64,000 nucleotides of DNA from Homarus americanus. Lineage: Eukaryota; Arthropoda; Malacostraca; Decapoda; Nephropidae. The notes below the pieces were generated by a model. The model searched no databases. It had not been told where the DNA came from and saw only the letters and a program-made list of their open reading frames with translations. This document shows positions 1 to 10,267 of this stretch, piece after piece. The position numbers and the translations under genes are program-made. Location of the stretch: NCBI RefSeq assembly GCF_018991925.1, contig NW_024724368.1, positions 2,407,778 through 2,471,777 on the forward strand, read 5' to 3'. Numbering within the stretch: position 1 is the stretch's first letter; the number at the start of each line of letters is the position of its first letter.

Positions 1-347
1 TTTCTTTTTGTATGATGGTCTGTGTTTCATTATCTGTCTATCTGTTTCATATCGGCCGTCAAAAAATTCCGTGTCCGTTCAGTAATTTAATATCCTTTTG
101 GTCATATCTGTCTGTCTCGGTTTAAATGTCTGTCTGCTTATCTATGCCTTTCTGTCGAATTATATATATATATTTACTTATCTATCTATATCTCATTTTA
201 AAAACCCATCTGTCAACCTTTTAATTTTAAGTACCTACCTGTCTTGTTTTAAATATCCACCTGTCTCTTTAACCACCCACCTGTCTAATCACCAATCTTA
301 CCGTCAAAAAACTCACATGTGTCCTCAGTAACCAGTCAACCATTTAA
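1..347. other. AT-rich non-coding DNA with degenerate CCTGTC units
   Basis: No gene is seen. From about 180 to 330 the short core (C)ACCTGTC or CATCTGTC recurs every 20-40 bases, separated by AT-rich spacers, as in an old, decayed tandem repeat. The short open frame here is low in information and is not called as a gene. Confidence 0.5.
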
Positions 348-379
348 TTGAGTCGTCACCACCACCACGTAAGGCACTA

Positions 380-938
380 TGGGATCTGGTGTCTAATGTT
401 TACGTGTTGGGATCTGGTGTCTATGTTTACGTGTTGGGATCTGGTGTCCAATGTTTACACGTGTTGGGATCTGGTGTCTAATGTTTACACGTGTTGGGAT
501 CTGAGTCTATGTTTCCGTGTTGGATCTGAGTCTAATGTTTCCACGTGTTGGGATCTGTGTTTGTGGTTGTTGTTTGTCCAATGTTTCGTGTTGGGATCTG
601 GTGTCCATGTTTACGTGTTGGGATCTGGTGTCTAATGTTTACACGTGTTGGGATCTGGTGTCCAATGTTTACACGTGTTGGGATCTGGTGTTCAATGTTT
701 ACACGTGTTGGGATCTGGTGTCTAATGTTTACACGTGTTGGGATCTGGTGTCTAATGTTTACACGTGTTGGGATCTGGTGTCTAATGTTTACACGTGTTG
801 GATCGGTGTTCAATGTTTAACGTGTTGGGATCTGGTGTTCTTTCACGTGTTGGGATCTGGTGTCCAATGTTTACGTGTTGGGATATGGTGTCTAATGTTT
901 ACACGTGTTGGGATCTGGTGTCAATGTTTACACGTGTA
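380..938. repeat. 30-bp minisatellite
   Basis: About 18 units of a 30-bp repeat built on GGGATCTGGTGT, AATGTTTA and CACGTGTT. The longest uniform block is near 600-800, and shorter units missing the ACAC step lie at both ends. Because 30 is divisible by 3, the array gives long repetitive frames on both strands. These are products of the repeat, not proteins. Each full unit holds the E-box-like palindrome CACGTG. Confidence 0.95.
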
Positions 939-1054
939 TGTACATTAGTACTGGTGTGTTTAGTGTGTTTATGAGTGGAATAATCTGACGTGTGTTTGAC
1001 CTTTACTCTTATAACCTGCCTGAAGGGTTAATAATTATTCCCTGTAAGGTAAAT

Positions 1055-1121
1055 GTTAGGTTAGGTTAGTCTTGGGTTAGGTTAGGTTAGTCTTGGGTTA
1101 GGTTAGGTTAATGTTAGGGTT
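1055..1121. repeat. Interstitial TTAGG telomere-like repeat
   Basis: Short runs of GGTTA/TTAGG broken by GTCTTGGG. TTAGG is the usual arthropod telomere unit. With only a few degenerate copies this is an interstitial tract, not a telomere. Confidence 0.8.
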
Positions 1122-1199
1122 AATGTTTAGTTGTAGTGGTTAGTGGTTTAGTGAATGTTGTAGGTAGGTATTGGGAATTTATTTGTATTTTTATTATTG

Positions 1200-1202
<3 letters not shown>

Positions 1203-1240
<38 letters not shown>

Positions 1241-1243
1241 TAT
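1203..1243. repeat. (TTA)n microsatellite
   Basis: About 13 near-perfect TTA units in an AT-rich context. Confidence 0.95.
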
Positions 1244-1295
1244 TGTACGATGTTGCTTTGAGGTAATTTTAAGTAATTTGGAATGTTATAGTCAA

Positions 1296-1301
<6 letters not shown>

Positions 1302-1370
<69 letters not shown>
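1302..1370. repeat. (CA)n microsatellite
   Basis: About 34 uninterrupted CA units followed by an A-rich stretch to about 1425. Confidence 0.98.
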
Positions 1371-1371
<1 letters not shown>

Positions 1372-1441
1372 TAAAAAAATATAAAAACCAGGAAAATAAA
1401 AAATAATAAAAATAAAAAATAAACAGCTAACCAGGATCGAG

Positions 1442-1547
1442 TGACGTCATTACCCCAGCAACCAATACTATTTTGTCTCAGTCGTCCAGCGTCCGCCAGC
1501 CAGCTCCACCTTCCACCACCTTTACCTGTAGCTGTGACGTCAACCAA
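1442..1547. promoter_or_regulatory. CRE/CCAAT promoter-like cluster
   Basis: Two perfect CRE palindromes TGACGTCA lie at 1442-1449 and 1535-1542, with a CCAAT box at 1462-1466 between them and ACCAAA directly after the second. The segment is fairly unique and CpG-containing, sitting between two dinucleotide arrays. CRE (CREB/ATF) and CCAAT (NF-Y) pairs are typical of animal proximal promoters. No coding exon is recognisable next to it, so the promoter role is inference. Confidence 0.35.
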
Positions 1548-1619
1548 ACGGCTTAATCAATCCCGACCTACGTAACAACAACAACAACAGTAATAATAAT
1601 AAACTATGCTGACACCAGG

Positions 1620-1628
<9 letters not shown>

Positions 1629-1694
<66 letters not shown>
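1629..1694. repeat. (GT)n microsatellite
   Basis: About 33 uninterrupted GT units, capable of Z-DNA. Confidence 0.98.
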
Positions 1695-1696
<2 letters not shown>

Positions 1697-1747
1697 GGTT
1701 TGTCATCATTATCTATTTCACGAATAAAATAAAAATAGCACAACCGG

Positions 1748-2020
1748 ATCCTCCTCCTTCCCCTTCCCCCTCCTTTCTCCTCCCCTTCCTCTTCATTTCC
1801 TTCTCCCTTCTCCCTCCTTCACCCCTTCCTTTCCTCCTCCCGTCCTTTATTTCTACCCTCCTTTCCTCACCTCCCCCTTTCTCCTCCCCCTTCCCTCCTT
1901 CATTCTCCTTCTCCTCCCCTCCCTTCACCCCTTCCCTTTCCTCCTCACCTCGTCCCTTTTCCCCTTATTTCCCCTACTCATCTTTCCTCACCTCTCCCCT
2001 CCTTCCCACCCTCCCCTCCC
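1748..2020. repeat. Polypyrimidine tract
   Basis: Almost pure C/T on the + strand, built from TCCTCC, CCTTCC and TCTCC words. It ends in CCCTCCCAAG, which resembles a 3' splice site, but what follows quickly hits stops and has no clear donor. Confidence 0.85.
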
Positions 2021-2240
2021 AAGATAGCAGCATGTCTCACCTGACGAGAGATATAAATTAACTTAACTGATCTACAAAGGATGGTATTATTGTCCTCCCG
2101 TCTCCTCCCGTCTCTCTATATTATACAGTATGTACGGTATAGGATATATCATGGTGGTAAGTTATATAGGATCCTGGTATATAAGATTTCAACCTATATT
2201 TTACCTATATTTTCCCTTGCTATATTAGTTTTTTTCCTTC

Positions 2241-2343
2241 GGTGTCATCCATCTTGTGTCATCCAACTTGTAGTGTCACCTATTTCGTGTCATCCATCCT
2301 TAGGTGTCATCCATCTTGTCGTGTCATCCTAGTCGTCACGTCT
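2241..2343. repeat. Short degenerate tandem repeat (GTGTCATCC)
   Basis: Six or so copies of GTGTCATCCATCTTG and variants at 14-25 bp spacing, ending in CGTCACGTCTCG. Confidence 0.75.
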
Positions 2344-2715
2344 CGACATTAAAACAGTTGTTGTTGATGACGTGGGAATGTAATTATATTTTCGTGGTTA
2401 AGCCGACTGTGGGGGGGGGGGTATTTTCCCACACACACGGGGTAGAGCCTTGTGCTTCGCCTCATCGATCTTGTGGTAGAGGTAGTGCCCTCCTTCCTCT
2501 TCCTCCTCCCTCGGTTACCCCCCGCCGCCTCCTCCTCCTCCTCCACATATTTTGTCAGCTGGCAAACCTCGCCCTTGTGCTAGCTATTGTAAGACCATGT
2601 AGGTGGAATAGGCGTGGGTTTGGTTAGGTTAGGTTGAGTTTGGTATTCTTAAAGACACTGATAAACCAACAAGACTCCACATATCCTGTTGAGACTTAAG
2701 ACTTTTGTTTTTGTT
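2344..2715. other. Non-coding DNA, no gene seen
   Basis: Mixed-composition DNA with a G10 run near 2411, a short CT-rich stretch at 2490-2545 and one small TTAGG-type tract (2619-2637). No open frame here has features of a protein. Confidence 0.5.
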
Positions 2716-2761
<46 letters not shown>

Positions 2762-2767
2762 CGTTGT
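2716..2767. repeat. (TTG)n microsatellite
   Basis: About 17 TTG units with one TCG interruption. Open frames over it are only homopolymeric cysteine or glutamine. Confidence 0.97.
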
Positions 2768-3079
2768 CTAGTTGATGCTGGAATCTGTCTGCTCCTGGAG
2801 GTGATGTTAACCGAGGCTACAGGAACACCCACTGACTCACTGACTGTAACTGTGTATACGAGTGGTGGCCATAGGGACGACAGTTAAGAGTGGTGTCATA
2901 CTAGACTGGTGACATGGGCTGGGGACTGTAGGCATGACACCACCACCTAACCACACCTTCACCTCTTTTTCCTGTCACCTGCTAAGGCTTGTGGTGACCT
3001 GCTGTCACCTGGATTCATCGCTGACAGTGTTTTAACAAGTGGCTGATATGATGCCACAGTAGTTAAACTCGTCCATGTA

Positions 3080-3372
3080 CAGTGAGTTAGGTCCCAGGGG
3101 GTAGTTAGTGGTACTGTTTTGTTCAGGGCAGCTGTGACTGACTCTTTTAATTAAGATATAGAGTACAGGTGAGTCAGGGCTTACGTGGGGGGGGGTTGCT
3201 TGGTTCAGGGCAGCTACAACTTACTTGATCCTTTTGGTTGGGATGTAGAGGACAGGTGAGTCAGGGCCCAGTGAGTAGTAAAAGGGGCTTTGTTCAGGGG
3301 AGTTGAGATAACCCATTTGATCCATGGTGTGGCGCAGAGGTGATGGTGGTGTGCAGGAGCCAGGTGATGGTC
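3080..3372. repeat. Degenerate 80-90 bp tandem repeat, about 3 copies
   Basis: The landmark GTTCAGGGCAGCT starts at about 3121 and 3202 and recurs as GTTCAGGGGAG at 3292. CAGGTGAGTCAGGGC lies in the first two units. Spacing is 81 then 90 bp. The CAGGTGAGT word looks like a 5' splice donor, but it is part of the repeat unit. Confidence 0.7.
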
Positions 3373-3379
3373 TCCATGA

Positions 3380-4320
3380 CAACAGATAAAGGTGTGTGTG
3401 TGTGTGTGTACACGCCAGAACACCTGTGGCGGGTTATTACCGGGTGGCTGATGGGGTTCCTGCTTCATCTGGGGCGTGGCACCTTCAGTAGTCATGGATC
3501 TTCGCCCCTCTGTTAGCCTCCTAGGGATTATGATGCCCTCCCCAGCCCCTTCTAAATCGCTAACCCAAGATGCAATATAAAGATGGCGTCGTATTTGCGC
3601 CAGGGACTATATCTCACCCCTGTTGTATTTTCTCGTTCTCTCAGTAGGGAAAAAAACACCTTCGCACACAGGGGGGGGGGTGTCACTTTCTACAGCACTG
3701 AGGCATAATGATTTCAGTGTTTATGATATATTGTGAGGGAAGGGGGGCGTGGTGTTGGGGGGTAGGGGGGACGTGGTGGTCTTGGAGAGGGGGGAGGGGT
3801 TGTAGTGTTGGAGAAGGCTAGGGGTACGTTGTGGTAGTGTTGGGGAGCCCAGAATTAAAACAAAATAAAACAAAACAATAAAACATTCCTAAGTTAATCG
3901 TCCTCCCCCCATAGAGGAAGGTCTTTTAAAACACTCACCTCACCCACTACCTGATTCAAGACGTGACAAGATGGCCGCCCAAAACAATGCCAATACTCCG
4001 CTTGTGGTCCCACTGTAGTCCCACTGTACAAGATATTAGAGTTAGAATCATCGTTAATTTAGTCTTTGTAGTGTGGGAGTCCTGCATCACGTGAGGGGAT
4101 GTTGTTATGTCTGGGTTGTGTTGTGGAGGGGTTGATGATGGCTGCAGGTAAATCCCACTTACGAGTATTACATTCTGGTGCGGTAGAAAGTAATTAATTA
4201 GCAAGTGATTTAAGGTGTCTCCAGCAGGGCAGGTGTAAGAGGGGTATTGTTGTTGTTTGTGTCACAGGTGTGTTTGTTTACCTGTGCTGATGGTCGAGTA
4301 ATTAGTTGGTTAATTGACGT
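3380..4320. other. Non-coding DNA with a G-run cluster
   Basis: No gene is seen. A strong G-quadruplex candidate lies at 3742-3799, with G6 runs at 3742, 3757, 3765 and 3789. The rest is ordinary unique DNA with several short CAGGTG words. Confidence 0.5.
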
Positions 4321-4806
4321 TGGAAGGGGGTAGGTGAGGAGAGGGGTGATAGTGGGTGGGGAGCAGAGGGGTGATGGGGGATGGGTGAGAGAGGGTGATT
4401 GTGAGGGGGAGGAGAAGAGTGAGGGAGGGATGGGAGTTAGGGTAGGAAGGGGTGTGGGAAGGGAAGGAGAGGGATGAGGGTAAGGGTGGAGAGGGTTAAG
4501 GGAAAAGGAGAGGGGTAGCAGTGTCCAGGGGCGGCGTGAGAGCCTCGGGGGACACGCACTGCTACACAAGACTTTCTCCTCACTCTTGTGGTCAGGACGA
4601 GCCTCTCCCGGTCCAGCATGTTTCAGTGACTGCAAGTTTTAAGTGGCTCCTAATGAGGTCCTTCGCCCCCTCCCTCCCCCCCCCACTCCTCTCCACCTCC
4701 CGTTCCCTCCCCACCGCACTCCCCTCACCTCCCCACCTCCCGTTCCCTCCCCACTCCTCTCACCTCCCCCCTTCCATCTCCCCTTCCTTCCCTTCTCCCC
4801 TCCCTA
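4321..4806. repeat. Opposed purine and pyrimidine tracts around a unique core
   Basis: 4321-4515 is G/A-rich and 4664-4806 is C/T-rich, with about 150 bp of unique CpG-containing DNA between. The pyrimidine arm carries an internal direct repeat of about 50 bp (ACCTCCCGTTCCCTCCCC twice). A transcript could pair the two arms imperfectly. Frames across it are low-complexity Pro/Ser/Leu and are not called. Confidence 0.7.
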
Positions 4807-5090
4807 GGTACACCCCACAAGGAGAGGCGCCACCACCGTGATAGTTTAAACCATTTGACAATGATGGTTTAACCCTTTGACGATTCTGAGTTTATTCTGA
4901 AAGATACATGGGGTGGGGGGGTAAAACATTTTGTCTGGTAAACTGTACAGCATGTTGCCTGGTCCAGACGGTCTCTCAGTGAGGGAAGGGAGGCGTTGGA
5001 TGGATTATTTTTCCCCCATCGAGGGTTGGTACTCTGAGGGCGCCAGGTGGTCACTGTTCCCACGGGCCTCACCTGTGAATAGCAACACAC

Positions 5091-5381
5091 CTACCTCGGC
5101 CTACACAACCTTCCCCGGCCTGTAGCTACCTCGCCCTGCACAACCTCCCCCGGCCTACACAACCTTCCCTGGCCTGCACAACCTTCCTCGGCCTACACAA
5201 CCTTCCCCGGCCTGTACCTACCTCGGCCTACACAACCTACCTCGGCCTGCACAACCTTCCCCAGGCCTGTACAACCTGCCCCGGCCTACCCCCGCCTGCA
5301 CCTGTCTCGTCCTACACCTTTCCCGGCCTACACAACCTTCCCCGGCCTGTACCTACCTCGGCCTACACAACCTTCCCCGGG
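5091..5381. repeat. Degenerate CGGCCTACACAACC minisatellite
   Basis: Around ten units mixing CCTCGGCCTACACAACC and TTCCCCGGCCTGTAC, 17-35 bp apart. It is unusually CpG-rich for the window. Confidence 0.85.
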
Positions 5382-5554
5382 AGGTGAAGGGGCAGGGGAG
5401 GGGGGGGGGGACTGGCACCAACGCGGGAGAAATTGTTTGGCTTCGTTCCCTCACCACCAGCAACGTCTGCCACCGAGTCTGCCACCGCTGCCTGGGATTA
5501 GGTAACTGCCTCCTCATCCGTGTGTGTGTGTGAGTGCGTTCGTTCCCTGCAAGT

Positions 5555-5705
5555 CCAATTATAGTAACGGGTGGAAGAGAAGGTAGATAACGGGAAGGAA
5601 GGGGAAAGGGAGGGAAAGGTAAATGAAGGGAAGGGAAAACGTTGGGAAAGGTTTGTTGGAGAGGTAGGGAAAAGTATTGAACGGAGGAGGGGAGAGTACA
5701 GTGGG
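5555..5705. repeat. Purine-rich tract
   Basis: GGAAGG/GGGAAA-rich stretch. The small frame through it is Glu/Lys/Gly low-complexity. A short TTAGG-like tract follows at 5760-5793. Confidence 0.6.
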
Positions 5706-5944
5706 GTTGGCCTGTGTGTCACCGGCCCCTTACTGGCAGATTCATGGTCTTTAAATTAACTAGGTTAGGTTTTGGTTAGGGTAGGTTAGGTTATTATCTC
5801 GGGGGAATAATGAAGCACTCAGGATATAAAACACTTCTCTGTAATTATACACCTGAAGACACTCTAAATTGGAATCTCATTTAAACCAGGTTAATTAGTC
5901 CCCCACACCTGCCGTCTCCACCAGCACTATACACCTGAGTTAAT

Positions 5945-5970
5945 TAACCTGCCCTCCCCACCAGGTAAGA
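5945..5970 (+). other. Juxtaposed 3'/5' splice-site motif (ratchet-like)
   Basis: CTGCCCTCCCCACCAG is followed directly by GTAAGA (5965-5970). This is a pyrimidine-rich 3' splice site fused to a 5' splice site, the form of a recursive-splicing ratchet point with a zero-length exon. It matters only if the window is intronic on the + strand. Confidence 0.25.
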
Positions 5971-6083
5971 TGATGATGTCAGGTTTTATAATACTTCAGG
6001 TGAGAACTCAGGCTTATAGTGTTGTGTGTCTGTCTGTCTCTTAAGATAATGGGTTAATTCAGTCGTAGTCAGGATGGGTTGTG

Positions 6084-6320
6084 TTACGTTTGTAGTCCGG
6101 TAATAGTGTCCATCTTACGTTTGTAGTCCGGTAATAGTGTCCATTTTACGTTTGTAGTCCGGTAATAGTGTCCATCTTACGTTTGTAGTCCGGTAATAGT
6201 GTCCATCTTACGTTTGTAGTCCGGTAATAGTGTCCATCTTACGTTTGTAGTCCGGTAATAGTGTCCATTTTACGTTTGTAGTCCGGTAATAGTGTCCATT
6301 TTACGTTTGTAGTCCGGTAT
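6084..6320. repeat. 31-bp minisatellite A, about 8 copies
   Basis: The word TTACGTTTGTAGTCCGG recurs exactly every 31 bp from 6084 to 6301. Units are nearly identical (a C/T change before TTACG), so the array is recent or homogenised. Confidence 0.97.
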
Positions 6321-6376
6321 TCATCTCCAGGTTGCTCATTGTCCTCAGTATGCAATTGCAATGACCAACTACAACA

Positions 6377-6690
6377 GGGTGTCACAGTAAGGGTGGTGTG
6401 GTGTACAGGGTGTTGCAGTAGGGGTGGTGTGGTGTACAGGGTGTTGCAGTAGGGGTGGTGTGGTGTACAGGGTGTTGCAGTAGGGGTGGTGTGGTGTACA
6501 GGGTGTTGCAGTAGGGGTGGTGTGGTGTACAGGGTGTTGCAGTAGGGGTGGTGTGGTGTACAGGGTGTTGCAGTAGGGGTGGTGTGGTGTACAGGGTGTT
6601 GCAGTAGGGGTGGTGTGGTGTACAGGGTGTTGCAGTAGAGGTGGTGTGGTGTACAGGGTGTTGCAGTAGGGGTGGTGTAGTGCAGGTGTC
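6377..6690. repeat. 31-bp minisatellite B, about 10 copies
   Basis: GGGTGGTGTGGTGTACAG recurs every 31 bp from 6391. It shares the period, but not the sequence, of the array that ends 60 bp upstream. The frame on the - strand shifts each unit and repeats every 93 bp, giving a spurious repetitive protein. Confidence 0.97.
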
Positions 6691-6720
6691 GTGAGAAGAG
6701 GTATTAGCTGAGGATTATAC

Positions 6721-6772
6721 TGTGTGTGTGTGTGTGTGTGCGTGTGCGTGTGCGCGCGTGCGTGTGCGCTGC
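6721..6772. repeat. (TG)n/(CG) alternating tract
   Basis: Pure alternating purine-pyrimidine that grades from TGTG into GCGTGTGCGCGCGTGCGTG, a strong Z-DNA former. Confidence 0.95.
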
Positions 6773-7032
6773 CAACTATCGATGCCAACCTCAACCTCTT
6801 AAATAGTGGCACTAATACCCACCACCTGCCTTGACACCTGGCACGTGTCCTCCTCCAGCTGACACCTGTCATACACGTGGGACAGTGCCCGTGGGGGGGA
6901 CTTTCTCTTCTTCCTCCTCCTCACGTGTGTGGTTGGCAGGCCCCCTCACCCCGCAGTACAGGGCCTCGCTGCTATCAATAGAGTGAAGAAGCTGAACTGA
7001 AGTGAACTGGATTTTGAGAGGAAACTAGTGAA

Positions 7033-7034
<2 letters not shown>

Positions 7035-7070
<36 letters not shown>
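7035..7070. repeat. (TC)n microsatellite
   Basis: About 18 uninterrupted TC units. Confidence 0.98.
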
Positions 7071-7073
<3 letters not shown>

Positions 7074-7079
7074 CCTGTC

Positions 7080-7457
7080 AACTGTATTTTTCTCACTAAT
7101 GTTATCTTTTATCTTCAATATAATGATTATGTAATGATTTTTTTGAAACATTTTATTTCCTCGTGATGTTTAAATGTTCTTTTTATTTTGATGTTTGGGA
7201 AATGTAAATCTCCCAGTGTTAAAATCTGATGGCATCTCTGTTGACAAGTGTAGGGGGTAAGGTCGTGTCAGGGTGTGATTGATAGTGCCAGTCACGTGCA
7301 GGGTTGGCGTTATGGTCATGTCGATAATGGCACACAGTCCTCTGATAGTGCCACTCTCGCGCAGATAAGTGCCAAGCTCAGCTGATATGCCCCTCACGTA
7401 ACTGGAGATGTGGCACTGGTTAGCTTAGGTTAATATAGTGCCAATTTGGTTTATACC
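7080..7457. other. Non-coding DNA before the 32-bp satellite
   Basis: No gene is seen. From about 7250 the text already carries words related to the satellite (AGTGCCA, TAGTGCCAC) at irregular spacing. This looks like the ancestral or decayed flank of the array. Confidence 0.5.
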
Positions 7458-8612
7458 GAGTGCCATGATTAACTACGTGTGTGGTAGTTGAGTGCCATGA
7501 TTAACTACGTGTGTGGTAGTTGAGTGCCATGATTAACTACGTGTGTGGTAGTTGAGTGCCATGATTAACTACGTGTGTGGTAGTTGAGTGCCATGATTAA
7601 CTATGTGTGTGGTAGTTGAGTGCCATGATTAACTACGTGTGTGGTAGTTGAGTGCCATGATTAACTACGTGTGTGGTAGTTGAGTGCCATGATTAACTAC
7701 GTGTGTGGTAGTTGAGTGCCATGATTAACTACGTGTGTGGTAGTTGAGTGCCATGATTAACTACGTGTGTGGTAGTTGAGTGCCATGATTAACTACGTGT
7801 GTGGTAGTTGAGTGCCATGATTAACTACGTGTGGTAGTTGAGTGCCATGATTAACTACGTGTGTGGTAGTTGATGCCATGAATTCGCTTCGTATTATTGG
7901 TAGTTGGTACCATGATTCTTGCGTGTGTGGTAGTTGAGTGCCATGATTAACTTCTACGTGTGTGGTAGTTGAGTGCCATGATTAACTACGTGTGTGGTAG
8001 TTGAGTGCCATGATTAACTATGTGTGTGGTAGTTGAGTGCCAATGATTAACTACGTGTGGTAGTTGAGTGCCATGATTAACTACGTGTGTGGTAGTTGAG
8101 TGCCATGATTAACTATGTGTGGTAGTTGAGTGCCATGATTAACTATGTGTGGTAGTTGAGTGCCATGATTAACTACGTGTGTAGTTGAGTGCCATGATTA
8201 ACTACGTGTGTGGTAGTTGAGTGCCGCGATTAACTACGTGTGTGGTAGTTGAGTGCCATGATTAACTACGTGTGTGGTAGTTAGTGCCATGATTAACTAC
8301 ATTATTGTTGGTTGAGTGCCATTAACTACGTGTGTAACTACGTGTGTGGTTATGATTAACTACGTTAGTGTGGTGTTGAGTGCCATGATTAACTACGTGT
8401 GTGGTAGTTGAGTGCCATGATTAACTACGTGTGTGGTAGTTGAGTGCCATGATTAACTACGTGTGTGGTAGTTGAGTGCCATGATTAACTATGTGTGTGG
8501 TAGTTGAGTGCCATGATTAACTACGTGTGTGGTAGTTGAGTGCCATGATTAACTACGTGTGTGGTAGTTGAGTGCCATGATTAACTATGTGTGTGGTAGT
8601 TAACAGTGCCAC
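7458..8612. repeat. 32-bp satellite, about 36 copies
   Basis: Unit starts GAGTGCCATGATTAACTACG and continues TGTGTGGTAGTT, with a strict 32-bp period over most of the array. Two scrambled patches (about 7870-7960 and 8285-8370) contain broken and chimeric units, for example around a GAATTC. Single C/T changes (TACGTG to TATGTG) recur in several units. No open reading frame persists. Confidence 0.98.
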
Positions 8613-8639
8613 AATCAACGACGTGTGTGGTAACTGAGA

Positions 8640-9480
8640 ATATAAAATTATGTCCTAAATTATATCAGCTGTGGGCGTGGTCAATGTGTTATGACCTCTG
8701 ATGATGTAACAGCCCTTTCGTAACACAGTATAGATGACGTAACAACCCATGCGTGGCACACTGTACCTGTAACGCTGATATATTTAATTAGGATAATGTT
8801 CACTCACCTGTAGATAAGACTACGTGTGTGTGTGTGTGTGTGTGTGTGTACAGCAGGCGTTCATTTTATCATTAAGAAAAGATTAAAACTTTTTCCCCGT
8901 GTCGCCGGAAGACTTTTGTGTAGTCATATATATTTTGTAGTTTAGAAAGTATAAATTTAGATGTATAAAGAAAAAGTTTATAAGTACCAAGACACCGATT
9001 GTTTCATGTCAGTTTATATATGAAATAAAAAAGTAAGGATTAATATTGTTTATTTTATTTATTTATTTAATTAATTATCTTGACTACACTTATCATATCC
9101 ATATAAACTTAACGTCATTCATCATTCACTTAATTTATACAATGAAGGAGAAATTCATTGTTGTTTTACTTAATATAAAACGCCCACTAATAAGCCATTG
9201 TTTTCGTCTGTTTATTTAACACGACCAAAAAAAATAGATATTAATTTCACTCGATTTTATTACTGAGAGAGAAAGTTGTGTTTGTTTTACTTGTTATTGT
9301 TCTCTGGGGAAAGTATTTGTTCTTTGTTATGAATATTGAAGAGAGAGGTTTTTTTTACTACAATATGCACATATCTGTCATCACCACACACCTGTCATCA
9401 CCACACACACCTGCCTACACTATACTTAAGTCACAATTAACACTATACCGTTTCTATGTATGATGATTGCCTGAGGTCAG
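8640..9480. other. AT-rich non-coding DNA
   Basis: No gene is seen. It holds a (TG)n tract at 8824-8849, a TGACGTAA at about 8735, and A/T-rich DNA with TTTATTTATT at 9050-9070. Confidence 0.5.
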
Positions 9481-9502
9481 TTATGACGTGGACAAAAACT
9501 GG

Positions 9503-9580
9503 TGACGTAATACACTATAAATGGTAACGTAATACACTATAAAACCTTGTCTGGACGCTACACGATTTGACGTCATTGGT
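9503..9580. promoter_or_regulatory. CRE/CCAAT promoter-like cluster
   Basis: Two tandem near-identical 22-bp units (ACGTAATACACTATAAA) lie at about 9503-9546. They are followed by TGACGTCATTGG at 9568-9579, a perfect CRE that runs directly into an inverted CCAAT box. ACTATAAA resembles a TATA box. The arrangement is promoter-like, but no exon is identified downstream. Confidence 0.35.
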
Positions 9581-9599
9581 GGATATTGATCTTCAGGTT

Positions 9600-9672
9600 G
9601 TAACAAACAGACAGACAACGACAAACAGATGGATGGATATAGACAGATGCATAGACAGAAAGACATATAGAC
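9600..9672. repeat. GACA/GATA-type tetranucleotide cluster
   Basis: Loose series of ACAGACAG, GATGGATGG and TAGACAG words. Confidence 0.75.
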
Positions 9673-9884
9673 AGAAGGAAAAAAGTTGTAGCTCTGTCAA
9701 GGTAAAAAAATAAATAATGTCTTTGTGTTGACTGAAGTGACAGGCTGAGTTAGATGTTGATGAGTAGAACGAGTTTGGATCCTGTTTTATACGTTAATTG
9801 AAGATGTTTTGATTGGCTTTTGTTTGTTTGTTTGGTGTTTGTTTGTTTGGTGTTCTTGGGTACTTTTGTTGGTGGTTTTTTTTA

Positions 9885-10090
9885 CCCATTGATGCTGTGT
9901 GTGAGGGGGTGGGGGGGGGTGTTGTGGTGATGGTGGTAGTTGTGGTGATGGTGGTAGTTGTGGCTGTGTTGGTGATGTGGATGCCTGCAGGAATAGTGGT
10001 AGGTTCCTGTGGTTGTGGTGGTGGTGGTGGTAGCTGTGTGGTTCTTATTGTGGTGGTAGTGTTATGGTTGTGTTATTGTAGTGATGTTTG
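9885..10090. repeat. GTGGTGATGGTGGTAGTT repeat
   Basis: Low-complexity GTGGT/GATGGTGGT units, some with an 18-bp period. The frame across it is Val/Gly-rich and is not called. Confidence 0.8.
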
Positions 10091-10166
10091 TGGTGACTTA
10101 TAGTGTACCACATTAAGAGGAGTGAGGGGGGCGGGGTAGGGTGTTGTGTGTTCTCCCTGGCGGCTG

Positions 10167-10214
10167 GTTAGGTCAGGTCAGGTCAGGTCAGGTTAGGTTA
10201 GGTTAGGTTAGGTC
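10167..10214. repeat. TCAGG-to-TTAGG telomere-like tract
   Basis: GGTCAGGTCAGGTCAGG changes within one array to GGTTAGGTTAGGTTAGG. TCAGG is the telomere unit of some beetles and TTAGG the general arthropod unit. Here both occur side by side. Confidence 0.85.
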
Positions 10215-10267
10215 GTCTGGCTATCGTGAGGTGATTATAATTGGCCCCTGTTGTGACTCGGCCGGGA

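Noticed and set aside
3170..3265. CAGGTGAGT donor sites
   Set aside because: They belong to a degenerate 80-90 bp tandem repeat and recur with it.
6084..6690. Regular ~31-bp arrays as CRISPR
   Set aside because: Units are contiguous with no unique spacers, there are no cas genes and the DNA is eukaryotic.
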